Virus record (IMG/VR): IMGVR_UViG_3300031957_001745
Span: 1-41,434 of that record
DNA: 41,434 bases
Reading direction: 5' to 3' (one strand)
Source: a virus
Shown here: positions 32,687 through 39,548 of the stretch, in pieces
How positions within the stretch are numbered: the stretch's first letter is position 1
Layout: the number at the start of each line of letters is the position of its first letter
Notes under the pieces: model-generated
What the model saw: the letters and a program-made list of their open reading frames with translations, nothing else
The model's database searches: none
What the model was told of the DNA's origin: nothing
Program-made: the position numbers and the translations under genes

Positions 32687-32757
32687 CTGGGGTTCAGGGA
32701 ATCGAACCCCAATCTAGTGGCCCAAAACCACTCGTGCTACCGTTACACCAAACCCCA
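32687..32757 (-). tRNA. tRNA-Gln (TTG)
   Basis: Acceptor TGGGGTT/AACCCCA (7 bp) and anticodon stem AGTGG/CCACT around TTTTGGG, giving anticodon TTG. The T-loop is the normal TTCGATT. CCA is not encoded. Reads CAA codons, which this genome uses very often. Confidence 0.9.
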
Positions 32758-32762
32758 ATGTG

Positions 32763-32844
32763 TGCCACACGGTGGAATCGAACCACCCTAGCCCGAAGGC
32801 AACAGTTTTACAGACTGCCGAACATCCATAGTCCATAGTGGGGC
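32763..32844 (-). tRNA. tRNA-Tyr (GTA)
   Basis: Anticodon stem GCAGT/ACTGT around CTGTAAA gives GTA. It has the long variable arm (TGCCTTCGGGCTA) of bacterial Tyr tRNA, T-arm GGTGG-TTCGATT-CCACC, and acceptor GCCCCAC/GTGTGGC with one C-T mismatch. CCA is not encoded. Confidence 0.85.
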
Positions 32845-32848
32845 AGTG

Positions 32849-32920
32849 CTGGCTAGACAGGATTCGAACCTGTGACCCCCGCGTTAACAGCGCGACGCTC
32901 TACCGCTGAGCTACTAACCA
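32849..32920 (-). tRNA. tRNA-Asn (GTT)
   Basis: Canonical cloverleaf: acceptor TGGTTAG/CTAGCCA, D-arm GCTC-AGCGGTA-GAGC, anticodon loop CTGTTAA (GTT), T-arm ACAGG-TTCGAAT-CCTGT. Discriminator G; CCA not encoded. Confidence 0.92.
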
Positions 32921-32930
32921 ATTATGAATA

Positions 32931-33044
32931 CCGACAGCACTGGTAGGTGTTATCTGTCGGCACCGACTTACAGGGTCGAAACCCCTTTAAGCTAGTTCTA
33001 TGAGGTCGGACTCCTTCCTAGCCGAGCCACATCCATACACTACC
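32931..33044. other. Structured spacer between tRNA genes
   Basis: Holds nested inverted repeats: CCGACAG (32931-32937) with CTGTCGG (32954-32960), and GTCGG-CA-CCGAC (32956-32967). On the minus strand GGTAG (33044-33040) could pair with CTACC (32946-32942), followed by A, and a D-arm-like GGCTC/GAGTC lies inside. A degraded tRNA or a processing signal is possible, but no full cloverleaf could be drawn. Confidence 0.35.
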
Positions 33045-33062
33045 ATGCACGTGTGACGCTTG

Positions 33063-33136
33063 TTGCGGATGTGGGACTTGAACCCACCGCTGCCGGTTAT
33101 GAGCCGACCATGTTGACCTATTACACCAACCCGCAA
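33063..33136 (-). tRNA. tRNA-Met (CAT)
   Basis: Acceptor TTGCGGG/TCCGCAA (one G-T), anticodon stem GTCGG/CCGGC around CTCATAA giving CAT, T-loop TCAAGTC in a normal stem. Elongator Met type; an Ile-type with modified C cannot be excluded from sequence. CCA not encoded. Confidence 0.85.
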
Positions 33137-33248
33137 GGAGTGGAGGGTGCATATCGCGCAATTGCTATCCCGGTGCCTGTATGCACACATTGACCCGGGG
33201 CTTAACCTCCGTATATAAACGTGACACTACTACCATGCCACTCTGTCT
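33137..33248. other. Leader of the tRNA unit
   Basis: About 110 bp between the promoter at 33249 and tRNA-Met. It includes the inverted repeat GTGCATA (33147-33153) / TATGCAC (33180-33186). No tRNA or gene could be supported here. Confidence 0.4.
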
Positions 33249-33257
33249 ACTATAGCA
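33249..33257 (-). promoter_or_regulatory. Promoter of the tRNA-Met/Asn/Tyr/Gln unit
   Basis: On the minus strand TGCTATAGT, identical to the extended -10 at 5741-5733, inside the shared word TATAGCACA. It lies 8 nt past the stop of the 57-residue gene. Confidence 0.55.
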
Positions 33258-33264
33258 CAGTTTA

Positions 33265-33438
33265 TTACTGACATGACTCACAAACCTCAGGTGTACTGTG
33301 AATAACTACCTTAGGTTCAAATGTGAAACCATTGTCTTCAAGTGAACGATAGTAGTCGACCTCGTTCTGTGACTTAGGTGTCACCTCTGTTTTATCACCT
33401 TGTGGTGATGTTCTTATATATGTTTTCTCAATTTGCAT
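33265..33438 (-). CDS. Small protein with C-terminal CxxC (57 aa)
   Basis: ATG at 33438: MQIEKTYIRTSPQGDKTEVT, PKSQNEVDYYRSLEDNGFTF, EPKVVIHSTPEVCESCQ, TAA at 33267-33265. A possible lone metal or disulphide pair (CESC) lies at the end. The frame fills the space between the tRNA-Val terminator and the promoter of the tRNA unit. Not recognised. Confidence 0.6.
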   Translation of the reverse strand: MQIEKTYIRTSPQGDKTEVTPKSQNEVDYYRSLEDNGFTFEPKVVIHSTPEVCESCQ

Positions 33439-33447
33439 AGATTACTA

Positions 33448-33609
33448 TTATATCAGATTAAAAAAAGAGCCAGCTTTCACTGGCTCAAATACCTTGTCGG
33501 GGGTATTAGTGGTGAAGTGAGCCGGGATTCCACCAGCACCTTTACCTTGTAAGGTAACGCTCTCTGATTGTTGAGCTACCACCTCATATCTCGTCTTTCC
33601 GAGCGTCAA
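33448..33609 (-). CDS. Possible 53-aa ORF reading through the Val-type tRNA
   Basis: TTG at 33609-33607 overlaps the TGA of the zinc gene and is preceded by a perfect 15-nt complement to a typical bacterial 16S rRNA 3' end (33629-33615, spacing 12 nt). The frame reads LTLGKTRYEVVAQQSESVTL, QGKGAGGIPAHFTTNTPDKV, FEPVKAGSFFNLI and stops at 33450-33448, 9 nt before the next ATG. The same DNA folds as a tRNA and a terminator, so one of the two readings may be accidental. Shown because the strong ribosome-binding site has no other clear partner. Confidence 0.25.
   Translation of the reverse strand: MTLGKTRYEVVAQQSESVTLQGKGAGGIPAHFTTNTPDKVFEPVKAGSFFNLI
33460..33486 (-). terminator. Terminator after the Val-type tRNA
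   Basis: GAGCCAG (33467-33473) and CTGGCTC (33480-33486) pair around CTTTCA, with seven T following on the minus strand. It lies 24 nt past the tRNA 3-prime end. Confidence 0.85.
33510..33585 (-). tRNA. Divergent tRNA-Val-like gene (TAC)
   Basis: Acceptor GAGGTGG/TCACTTC (7 pairs, two G-T), D-stem GCTC/GAGC, anticodon stem TTACC/GGTAA around TTACAA (six bases, anticodon TAC), T-stem GCTGG/CCGGC, discriminator A and an encoded CCA. The elbow is unusual: the T-loop is TGGAATC, with GG where other tRNAs have TC, and the D-loop (AACAATCAGA) has no GG pair. It is the only one of the five tRNAs here with CCA in the gene. Confidence 0.6.
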
Positions 33610-33764
33610 GATTTACGATCACCTCCTTTCTCAGTAGCTTTATGGGCTACATAGCATGTTGATGAGCAGTATGCTTTATCACCAATCACGATAAGTGTAT
33701 GTCCTAATATCTTGTGGACACACTGAGGATTTGAACACTGTGTGTCTTCTGTTACTTTTGCCAT
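33606..33764 (-). CDS. Zinc-finger protein with strong SD (52 aa)
   Basis: Start taken at MAKVTEDTQCSNPQCVHKIL (33764), 7 nt after AAGGAGGTG, one of the very few good Shine-Dalgarno sequences in the genome. CSNPQC and CSSTC give a possible zinc site. The end (EKGGDRKS) is encoded by a 15-nt perfect complement of the 16S rRNA tail. A long hairpin lies just upstream at 33785-33854. Function unknown. Confidence 0.72.
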   Translation of the reverse strand: MAKVTEDTQCSNPQCVHKILGHTLIVIGDKAYCSSTCYVAHKATEKGGDRKS

Positions 33765-33784
33765 CGAACACCTCCTTAGTGTAG

Positions 33785-33854
33785 TCCGTTGGTGAGGGGG
33801 CACATACACATACCTGGGCGGACATATGGTCGTACCTTCCCCCGCACCAACGGA
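33785..33854. promoter_or_regulatory. Long leader hairpin
   Basis: TCCGTTGGTG-A-GGGGG (33785-33800) pairs with CCCCC-G-CACCAACGGA (33839-33854): 15 pairs and one mismatch around a 38-nt loop. On the minus strand it lies between the helicase stop and the SD-led gene at 33764, so it may be a riboregulatory leader or an RNA-processing or stability element. Confidence 0.6.
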
Positions 33855-33878
33855 ATACAGAACCGCTGATGTGGTCGA

Positions 33879-35009
33879 CTAAGGTCTATACTCCGATGGA
33901 ACGAAGTCTTTTCCTAGTTCGATGCTTTCATATACCATATTATCACATTTCCCTCCCAGCAAATTGTAGTAAATCACAGGCTTGAGGGCATTGATTCTAC
34001 GGATTCGAGCCTTCATCTGCACGTAGTTACGCACACTATAGCTCTGACTCACGAAGATCATGCACGAGAACGAAGGTATCTCGAACCCTGCTCCCACACT
34101 TGACTGAATGATAAAATAACACTCGCTGCTATTCTCTGCATCCTTGATAACTCGATCCACGTCTTTAGTTCGTCCGTCAAGTATAAACGTCTGACGCTCC
34201 TTAGATAGTTTCTTGTAAAGTTCGTCGATCTGTTGTCGGTAATGAACCACGCAAACGACCTTTCGGTAGTTCTTTGATATCTTTGTAATCTCTTTATTCT
34301 TTCCAGCTTGCTCCAGAAGGTGGTCTTCGACAAACTGTTTTGCTGCTTCCCATTCTTCATTCTTTTCATATTTAGGTGGTTTAAGCTTAATAACTTTGTA
34401 TGTCTCCGGAGGTAACTCGTCAACCATATCTTTCATTAAAGCTACCGTAGCATGTTTGTCGATCACAACTTGCATCATCTTCTGCCACCCGGCAACAGGC
34501 ATGTAAGCCGGTCGCGGGAGGTATGGCATATTTTCTAGCTTGAAGTATTCACTTCGCCATTCTTTGAAGTCAATATATTTTCCAATGTAACAGAGTAAGG
34601 TATGTAGGTTCCATGGTGTAGAACGAACAGGTGTGGCTGTGAGAAGGAGGATATGAGCCTGAGGGTTCTGCCGGATGTAGTTGTACAGTTTATCGGCACA
34701 CTTACTCCTTTTCTTTGGCACGAACAACGGACTGGCAAACGCGTCGGCTTCGTCGACCACAATGCACGTAGGATTGAAGGGTAGTGACTTTTTGAGTATT
34801 GTCTGTGGGGTGAAAATGGACGCTTGCGGAGTTCTCTCTCCCCAATCTCCCACAATCTGTTTGGGACAGAATATAACCGGGTTCCCTCCCCGGGAGCCTT
34901 GCTCAATCCATCGACCAGCCGTGTACGACTTACCAGTTCCCGCTTCGCAACAGAGCATCGCATGGTCATTGGTTGAGCTAAGAAATTTTTCTTGCCATTC
35001 ATAATTCAT
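33879..35009 (-). CDS. SF2 (DEAD-type) helicase
   Basis: 376 residues. Walker A AGTGKS (about 23-28), DEAD box in VVDEADAF (about 90), motif III LLTATPVR (about 122), and a C-terminal helicase lobe with VVHYRQQIDELYKKL, IIQSSVGAGFEIPSFSCMIF and YVQMKARIRRINA (motif VI region). It is shorter than most phage UvsW or SNF2-like helicases. It probably remodels DNA at forks or recombination intermediates. ATG at 35009 is 3 nt after the upstream stop. Confidence 0.85.
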   Translation of the reverse strand: MNYEWQEKFLSSTNDHAMLCCEAGTGKSYTAGRWIEQGSRGGNPVIFCPKQIVGDWGERTPQASIFTPQTILKKSLPFNPTCIVVDEADAFASPLFVPKKRSKCADKLYNYIRQNPQAHILLLTATPVRSTPWNLHTLLCYIGKYIDFKEWRSEYFKLENMPYLPRPAYMPVAGWQKMMQVVIDKHATVALMKDMVDELPPETYKVIKLKPPKYEKNEEWEAAKQFVEDHLLEQAGKNKEITKISKNYRKVVCVVHYRQQIDELYKKLSKERQTFILDGRTKDVDRVIKDAENSSECYFIIQSSVGAGFEIPSFSCMIFVSQSYSVRNYVQMKARIRRINALKPVIYYNLLGGKCDNMVYESIELGKDFVPSEYRP

Positions 35010-35012
35010 ATA

Positions 35013-35306
35013 TTAATCTTCGTTATAAGGTTTCTTATACCTATTGTTTATATACTTCTCTATGGTTTCAACATAAAGTCTGTTGTACCAAGTTCTTGGA
35101 CCTTCTTCTTCTGTCCAAGGTGCAGCAAGTTCTCTCAATTCCTCAAAAATTTCGCGACCCTCTTCTTCTTTTGCTGCTTCTATAGAAGCTTTAATACTAG
35201 GATGAGGTAGCCCACACAGACAACACACGAGGTGCTCAACTTTCTGACCACAAGGTGGATTGTCTGAACCCCAGCAGTGGGAGTGATCTATGTGGGAGTA
35301 ACTCAT
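35013..35306 (-). CDS. Cys/His-rich small protein (97 aa)
   Basis: HIDHSHCWGSDNPPCGQKVE then HLVCCLCGLPHPSIKASIEA: C-x7-C and CCLC with several His make a likely zinc site in residues 8-36. The rest is a charged helix and a basic end. Overlaps the exonuclease stop as ATGA. Binding partner unknown. Confidence 0.65.
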   Translation of the reverse strand: MSYSHIDHSHCWGSDNPPCGQKVEHLVCCLCGLPHPSIKASIEAAKEEEGREIFEELRELAAPWTEEEGPRTWYNRLYVETIEKYINNRYKKPYNED

Positions 35307-36004
35307 ACGTTCTTTAGGTAATGCTCAAGCGTATAAATCCAATCGACCTCATTCTGTCCACTGTTCCGCTTCTGATCCAGCAACCACTCAAGATAACCCG
35401 GGTCAGTAGCAGCGATATCAGCCAACATATTACCGTTGTACTTACCAAACTTCAGCTTAGCAAAGATCACTGGCTTACTTGATATCTCCATCAGTTCTTC
35501 AATAGATGGGTTTCCAAGTCGTTCTACGAGTGCATTGTATACCTCGACCAACACGGCAACATCACCGTCAGCGGTGTGGGCTACAGCGTTCTCCATTTCG
35601 ATACCATAGTAGTATCGCAGGTACTGCATCCTGTGACTCTCCATCTCATCCATCTGGTCCAGCTTGTGTGACAGCTTCTTGGTGTCGATGTAGTCCTTGA
35701 ATACCACACCTTCACGCTCGAGCATCATTATGTCGAATGGTGCGTTGTGGGCTACAAGAACGTACCCCTCGTCAGCATACTGCTTGAGTATGGTCTGCAT
35801 CATAGAACCCTCAAAAGGTGCCTTGTGCTCAACCATCTTGTTGGTAATGTGACTCACCGCCATAGCTCCTACTTTAATAGGTAGTGGTGGCTTGAAGAAC
35901 TCTTGTGTCATTGCACCATCAAGTGAGTATGCAACCTCACACAAACGATCCTCTTCTTCTAGTCCTGTTGTTTCTACGTCGAGAAATAGTAGTTTTTTTT
36001 CCAT
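35303..36004 (-). CDS. DnaQ/ExoX-like 3'-5' exonuclease
   Basis: Start taken at MEKKLLFLDVETTGLEEEDR; an ATG 12 nt earlier is possible. DEDDh motifs: LDVETTG (residues 8-14), VAHNAPFD (about 90-97), and HTADGDVAVL (about 148-157). The C-terminal part (LKFGKYNGNMLADIAATDPG, YLEWLL) is the ExoX-type extension. It would trim single-stranded 3' ends in replication or repair. The ORF overlaps the previous gene by 68 nt. Confidence 0.88.
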   Translation of the reverse strand: MEKKLLFLDVETTGLEEEDRLCEVAYSLDGAMTQEFFKPPLPIKVGAMAVSHITNKMVEHKAPFEGSMMQTILKQYADEGYVLVAHNAPFDIMMLEREGVVFKDYIDTKKLSHKLDQMDEMESHRMQYLRYYYGIEMENAVAHTADGDVAVLVEVYNALVERLGNPSIEELMEISSKPVIFAKLKFGKYNGNMLADIAATDPGYLEWLLDQKRNSGQNEVDWIYTLEHYLKNV

Positions 36005-36188
36005 ATAATTTTTCATTTTTAACGTGGGTTAGGTGCCACCAGTTACAATCAGGGCAGTGGTAAATCCGTAAGAATTCAGCCAGTTTAGTATTTCTACGTG
36101 TCTTCCTTCCTTTGGTTCGATGATTCTTCATCGTTTCTGCCCTTCTCTTGCTGTAGCATGTCTTCCCACTAGTCGAGCATATTTCCAT
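35937..36188 (-). CDS. Basic zinc-finger protein (83 aa)
   Basis: CSTSGKTCYSKRRAETMKNH, then RRNTKLAEFLRIYHCPDCNW, WHLTHV. This matches a common small phage protein: a CxxC-type pair, a basic helix, then YRCPDC-x3-WHLT. The basic tail runs far into the exonuclease gene. Likely binds nucleic acid. Very high Arg/Lys content. Confidence 0.75.
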   Translation of the reverse strand: MEICSTSGKTCYSKRRAETMKNHRTKGRKTRRNTKLAEFLRIYHCPDCNWWHLTHVKNEKLYGKKTTISRRRNNRTRRRGSFV

Positions 36189-36189
36189 A

Positions 36190-36441
36190 TCATTCTAGCT
36201 CGCCCAGTCTTTTGTTAAACGCAAACGTGATGAAGTAATCATCCGCGTTTTTGTCTCTAATAAATTTTAGGTACCAAGTATCTGACACCTCGTTCAGTTT
36301 GTTCCCTGCGTATTTACCTCTTTCAAAGATAACGTCTGCTGTCGAGAACGGCTTACGCTTCCCACTCTCGTCATACACTATCTCTTCTGTGTCCCAGTCG
36401 ATAGTCGCCCAGTCGTCACCTTTGTCGATTAAGCTAATCAT
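36190..36441 (-). CDS. Small ExoX-C-like protein (83 aa)
   Basis: MISLIDKGDDWATIDWDTEE leads to FERGKYAGNKLNEVSDTWYL and KFIRDKN. GKYAGNKL...TWYLKFI is the same pattern as the C-terminal extension of the exonuclease next door (FGKYNGNML...GYLEWLL), so this is a free-standing relative of that domain. The stop-start overlap with its neighbour is ATGA. Confidence 0.6.
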   Translation of the reverse strand: MISLIDKGDDWATIDWDTEEIVYDESGKRKPFSTADVIFERGKYAGNKLNEVSDTWYLKFIRDKNADDYFITFAFNKRLGELE

Positions 36442-36809
36442 TTTTTATCTAAGTAATTAGCGTAATGTCTTTCTACCTCTTGTAAGACTGTCATCCATAA
36501 GACCTCACCTCCAGAAAGATAACTTACACCATGCCAATTATCTTCATAAGTGTTCATTTCAAAATCATCTTTGAAACGTGAATCTTCGTCATCTTCTGGA
36601 ACTCTAACCCAAAACTCAATTTGAGTTGGTTCAACAAACCTATATGTCTCATACTCAAATGTTACTTTATACTCAAAGTATTCTTCTTCAGCATCAGAAC
36701 GATCTAAGTCAACTGAAATGTCAAAGTTCCTAAAACAACCATAATCTTCAAAACTAAGAATACTTTGAATCGTATCTGTAGTTTCTTTCATAAAGTCTAT
36801 TTGTGGCAT
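36438..36809 (-). CDS. Acidic protein (123 aa), unknown
   Basis: Start taken at MPQIDFMKETTDTIQSILSF (36809), 1 nt after the kinase-phosphatase stop. Highly acidic (EEEYFEYKVTFEYETYRFVE, PEDDEDSRFKDDFEMNTYED), mainly beta. No motif recognised. Acidic surface could serve to mimic DNA, but nothing shows it. Confidence 0.6.
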   Translation of the reverse strand: MPQIDFMKETTDTIQSILSFEDYGCFRNFDISVDLDRSDAEEEYFEYKVTFEYETYRFVEPTQIEFWVRVPEDDEDSRFKDDFEMNTYEDNWHGVSYLSGGEVLWMTVLQEVERHYANYLDKK

Positions 36810-36810
36810 A

Positions 36811-37677
36811 CTAGAAATCCTTACCCTCACCAACATCTTCGACCTCCAGACCTTGTTCGCGCCACATTTCTATGACAGCTGGTCGGTCATCAATAACCTT
36901 AATGATGTCGTATTGTTTGAGGTATTGCTTATAAATGTCAAACTTCACTTCGGTGTCTGGTCGCTTGTCTCCCTTGCGACGCATAATAAGATGAGTATAG
37001 GAGTCCATACCATTGTCCCGCAACCACTGCTCAGTAACTTCTCTATAATCCTCCGGTCGAGCAGAAACGAAGAGTAGCTGTGCGTCGTGTGCCTTAGCAT
37101 CATTGAGCGCATTTTTGTACACATCCTTGCGTGGTGTGTCTTTATCCATCTCAGAAAAGAATCCTTTCCAGTCCTTCTTCTCACCTTGAAGATGGTGTAG
37201 GCGGTGCTTACAGTCGGCAACAGTACCGTCGATATCACAGACCACGATCTTATCGAGGTTTAAGTGATCGTACTGCACTGCCATATTCATAATGACCGCT
37301 TTGCCAACAGGGTTCTTATCTGTACGTGCTGCGTCGCGAGTGATGCACTCGGTAACATCTGTCTCCTTCATCATGTCTATGATCTCGAACTTAGCTCCGA
37401 ACTGCTGAGCCATCATCTTCCACATCTCTATGTGCTTATCACCAAGATTAGTGTCATCGACAATGACGTTCTTGTCTTGCTGGAGTAGGTTCGCTACCAA
37501 CATCTGTGCAGCGTCTACTGTCACACCTTCACGCTTGCCGGTCCAGATATTGTGGTGCAGCATCTCTCGAAGTAGGTCACGGTTTACTCGATAGAATTCT
37601 CCACCACCTTTTATAATTTCTTTTGCTTTAGAAGACTTGCCGGATGCTGGGAGTCCTCGCATTGCTACTAGTTTCAT
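36811..37677 (-). CDS. pseT: Polynucleotide kinase / 3'-phosphatase (PseT-type)
   Basis: 288 residues, close to the T4 enzyme. The N-terminal kinase has P-loop GLPASGKS (residues 8-15) and VDDTN (about 73-77). The C-terminal phosphatase has CDIDGTVAD (about 147-155, the DxDGT motif) and FVSARPEDYR. It restores 5'-phosphate and 3'-hydroxyl ends of RNA. With the RNA ligase one gene away and several tRNA genes, it makes a tRNA-repair set against host anticodon nucleases. Overlaps the upstream stop as ATGA. Confidence 0.9.
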   Translation of the reverse strand: MKLVAMRGLPASGKSSKAKEIIKGGGEFYRVNRDLLREMLHHNIWTGKREGVTVDAAQMLVANLLQQDKNVIVDDTNLGDKHIEMWKMMAQQFGAKFEIIDMMKETDVTECITRDAARTDKNPVGKAVIMNMAVQYDHLNLDKIVVCDIDGTVADCKHRLHHLQGEKKDWKGFFSEMDKDTPRKDVYKNALNDAKAHDAQLLFVSARPEDYREVTEQWLRDNGMDSYTHLIMRRKGDKRPDTEVKFDIYKQYLKQYDIIKVIDDRPAVIEMWREQGLEVEDVGEGKDF

Positions 37678-38066
37678 GATTGGATTGCTGATTTAATCTC
37701 GTTAATTTTCTCCAAACACTCTTCCATCGCTCCGTGGTCGAACTTAGACTCGTTGATAACGAACTCTTTCCAACCTTCATCACATGAGTAACAGTCTGGG
37801 AAACTATCATTCCATGGTGACGGACATGAGCATCCGGAATCGAATCCCCAGATTACTTGACCTTTACGATTGATAGAGATTCGTTCTTCATCGAAGTCCC
37901 AGTCAGCTTGCACTGATGGTTTTTGTCTGTCCAATAGAAGTACCACAACATGGTCTTCCATCTTTACACCTTCAATGTGATTGTAACCACCAAGATTTGT
38001 CTTGAATGATTCTGGAATTTTTTCCCAGTTTTCTACAATGTATTGTACGTCTTTTGAGATGTCCAT
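37674..38066 (-). CDS. Cys-containing unknown protein (130 aa)
   Basis: Start taken at MDISKDVQYIVENWEKIPES (38066), 1 nt after the RNA ligase stop. The stretch GFDSGCSCPSPWNDSFPDCYSC is Cys-rich and can bind metal. The C terminus is helical. It lies between the ligase and the kinase-phosphatase, so it may take part in RNA repair, but only context says so. Confidence 0.65.
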   Translation of the reverse strand: MDISKDVQYIVENWEKIPESFKTNLGGYNHIEGVKMEDHVVVLLLDRQKPSVQADWDFDEERISINRKGQVIWGFDSGCSCPSPWNDSFPDCYSCDEGWKEFVINESKFDHGAMEECLEKINEIKSAIQS

Positions 38067-38067
38067 A

Positions 38068-38997
38068 TTAGTTTGACCTGTCGGCAACAGAAATGTCACC
38101 AGACAATTTATCCTTATAAATCTGTACCGCCTTCTTCAGTGCTACTCTCTTGAGTGACTTGAAGTTCACAGTACCCACCTTCTTCGCAATCTCCCAGATC
38201 TCTTCGGTCAGCATGTCGTGATATGCAGTGTTGGTGATACGTGGGATGTGCTTGAGGTCAAGCTTCTCATCAATCTCAGGCTGCAACTTGTGCATGATCT
38301 TCTCGATACGAGCAAGAGTCATGTACTTGTTCACAATATACATCTCCCAATATGTGTCTGAGTGCTTGTTGTTGCCACCAAACGTGACACCATTGTCTTC
38401 CTTAAATGCTTCTGTCACGATCTTAGCGTGGTTGTGATTACCAAACTTATCTCGAAACTCTTCATTCTTGAGCACGATACCTTCACCCTTGTCTCCTAGA
38501 GCTGATAGACCAGCAAGAGCTTTGATGACAAGAAACTCTTCTTCTGTTGGATTAGTCCAAGAACCATGGTACTGAGGTGTTTTGAATCCATACCTATCAG
38601 CTATTTCTTTAATAGCTTCACGAGACATAAACTCTTCTCGCTCATCTTCTGTGAGATTAGGTTCACGTAAGGTTGCATCAAACAAGTAGAACTGTTTGTA
38701 AGCTGTCTCATTGTAAGAGATAGTGTGCCTTACTAACCATTCACCATATATGCGCATCATTGGGTGTTCGGAGAATAGTTTTGTAATAGCTGGATCAGCC
38801 TTACAGTATTCAACGAAGCCATTAAAGCCTTCAGTGATACGTTGGTTACGAGTACCAAACTGTAACTCACCTTCCTCTAACCATATTTGTACGTTCGAAC
38901 CGTCAAGCTTTTCCTCAACGTGAACTGTTCCGAAGAGGATGCCGTCTGTCTCATCTTTTCCTAGTCTATGTACCTTTGGGTACTTCTTAAAGTTCAT
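38068..38997 (-). CDS. RNA ligase (Rnl2-like nucleotidyltransferase)
   Basis: 309 residues. Motif I is KLDGSN with Lys near 30 (the AMP-binding lysine); FGTRNQ (motif Ia), YGEWLV (motif III), GEGIVLKN (motif IV), and NHAKIV (motif V) follow in order. It would seal nicks or breaks in RNA, probably tRNA, after the end-healing enzyme at 36811. The C-terminal part is helical. One CGGCAAC motif lies at its end (38082). Confidence 0.87.
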   Translation of the reverse strand: MNFKKYPKVHRLGKDETDGILFGTVHVEEKLDGSNVQIWLEEGELQFGTRNQRITEGFNGFVEYCKADPAITKLFSEHPMMRIYGEWLVRHTISYNETAYKQFYLFDATLREPNLTEDEREEFMSREAIKEIADRYGFKTPQYHGSWTNPTEEEFLVIKALAGLSALGDKGEGIVLKNEEFRDKFGNHNHAKIVTEAFKEDNGVTFGGNNKHSDTYWEMYIVNKYMTLARIEKIMHKLQPEIDEKLDLKHIPRITNTAYHDMLTEEIWEIAKKVGTVNFKSLKRVALKKAVQIYKDKLSGDISVADRSN

Positions 38998-38999
38998 AA

Positions 39000-39344
39000 C
39001 TAATCTAATTTACTTAACGCTTCTTCTAACATTTCGTTGTAGCAAGTACCACCATTGTAATACCGCAACTTATAATCTATGGTTCCATCTTCAGCTACAG
39101 TTGCTTCACACAAATCTTGATCTTCTTCGATATTACTGTCCTTCAAAATCTTAAACAGTTTTTTATTTGCGTAGACATAATCACCGCCCCACTTCATTTC
39201 CTTTGAACCAAATTCGTAATCTTCTGTTAGTTCTTCAAAAGAAATTCCGGTTTGCTCTGACAATTTGTTAACTTTCTGCTCAAAAGTTTCCTGTTCTTTG
39301 CAAATCTCTTTAATTTTACCTACTCGAAATTCTGTTTCACTCAT
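39000..39344 (-). CDS. Acidic helical protein (114 aa), unknown
   Basis: MSETEFRVGKIKEICKEQET then a helical and acidic middle (QTGISFEELTEDYEFGSKEM) and a Tyr-rich end (KLRYYNGGTCYNEMLEEALS). Two Cys far apart. Starts 9 nt past the upstream gene and 2 nt before the RNA ligase start. No family recognised. Confidence 0.65.
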   Translation of the reverse strand: MSETEFRVGKIKEICKEQETFEQKVNKLSEQTGISFEELTEDYEFGSKEMKWGGDYVYANKKLFKILKDSNIEEDQDLCEATVAEDGTIDYKLRYYNGGTCYNEMLEEALSKLD

Positions 39345-39353
39345 AAATAATTG

Positions 39354-39548
39354 TTAACCTTTAATCATTATTGCTTCACCTTGCTTAAATCGAGCACCAC
39401 CCATTTCACCAGCTTTTGGTCCCTTGCCACCTATTAGAGATACACAAAGGTACTCCACAAGAGTCTTAGGATTTATATATTTCCATACACTTGTCACAAT
39501 CCATGGATTATTTTCTGGGTCTTTGATAGTTCCTCCTATTTTAAGCAT
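39354..39548 (-). CDS. Small beta protein (64 aa), unknown
   Basis: Start taken at MLKIGGTIKDPENNPWIVTS (39548). Short strands, no Cys. First gene after the promoter at 39576-39602, so transcription from there could raise the RNA-repair genes independently of the main operon. No family recognised. Confidence 0.6.
   Translation of the reverse strand: MLKIGGTIKDPENNPWIVTSVWKYINPKTLVEYLCVSLIGGKGPKAGEMGGARFKQGEAIMIKG

Noticed and set aside
32931-33044. A sixth tRNA between tRNA-Asn and tRNA-Met
   Set aside because: A D-arm-like stem and a possible acceptor were seen, but no valid anticodon stem or T-arm could be placed.
32987-33190. A 67-residue minus-strand frame across the tRNA genes
   Set aside because: It overlaps tRNA-Met and structured spacers; accidental.
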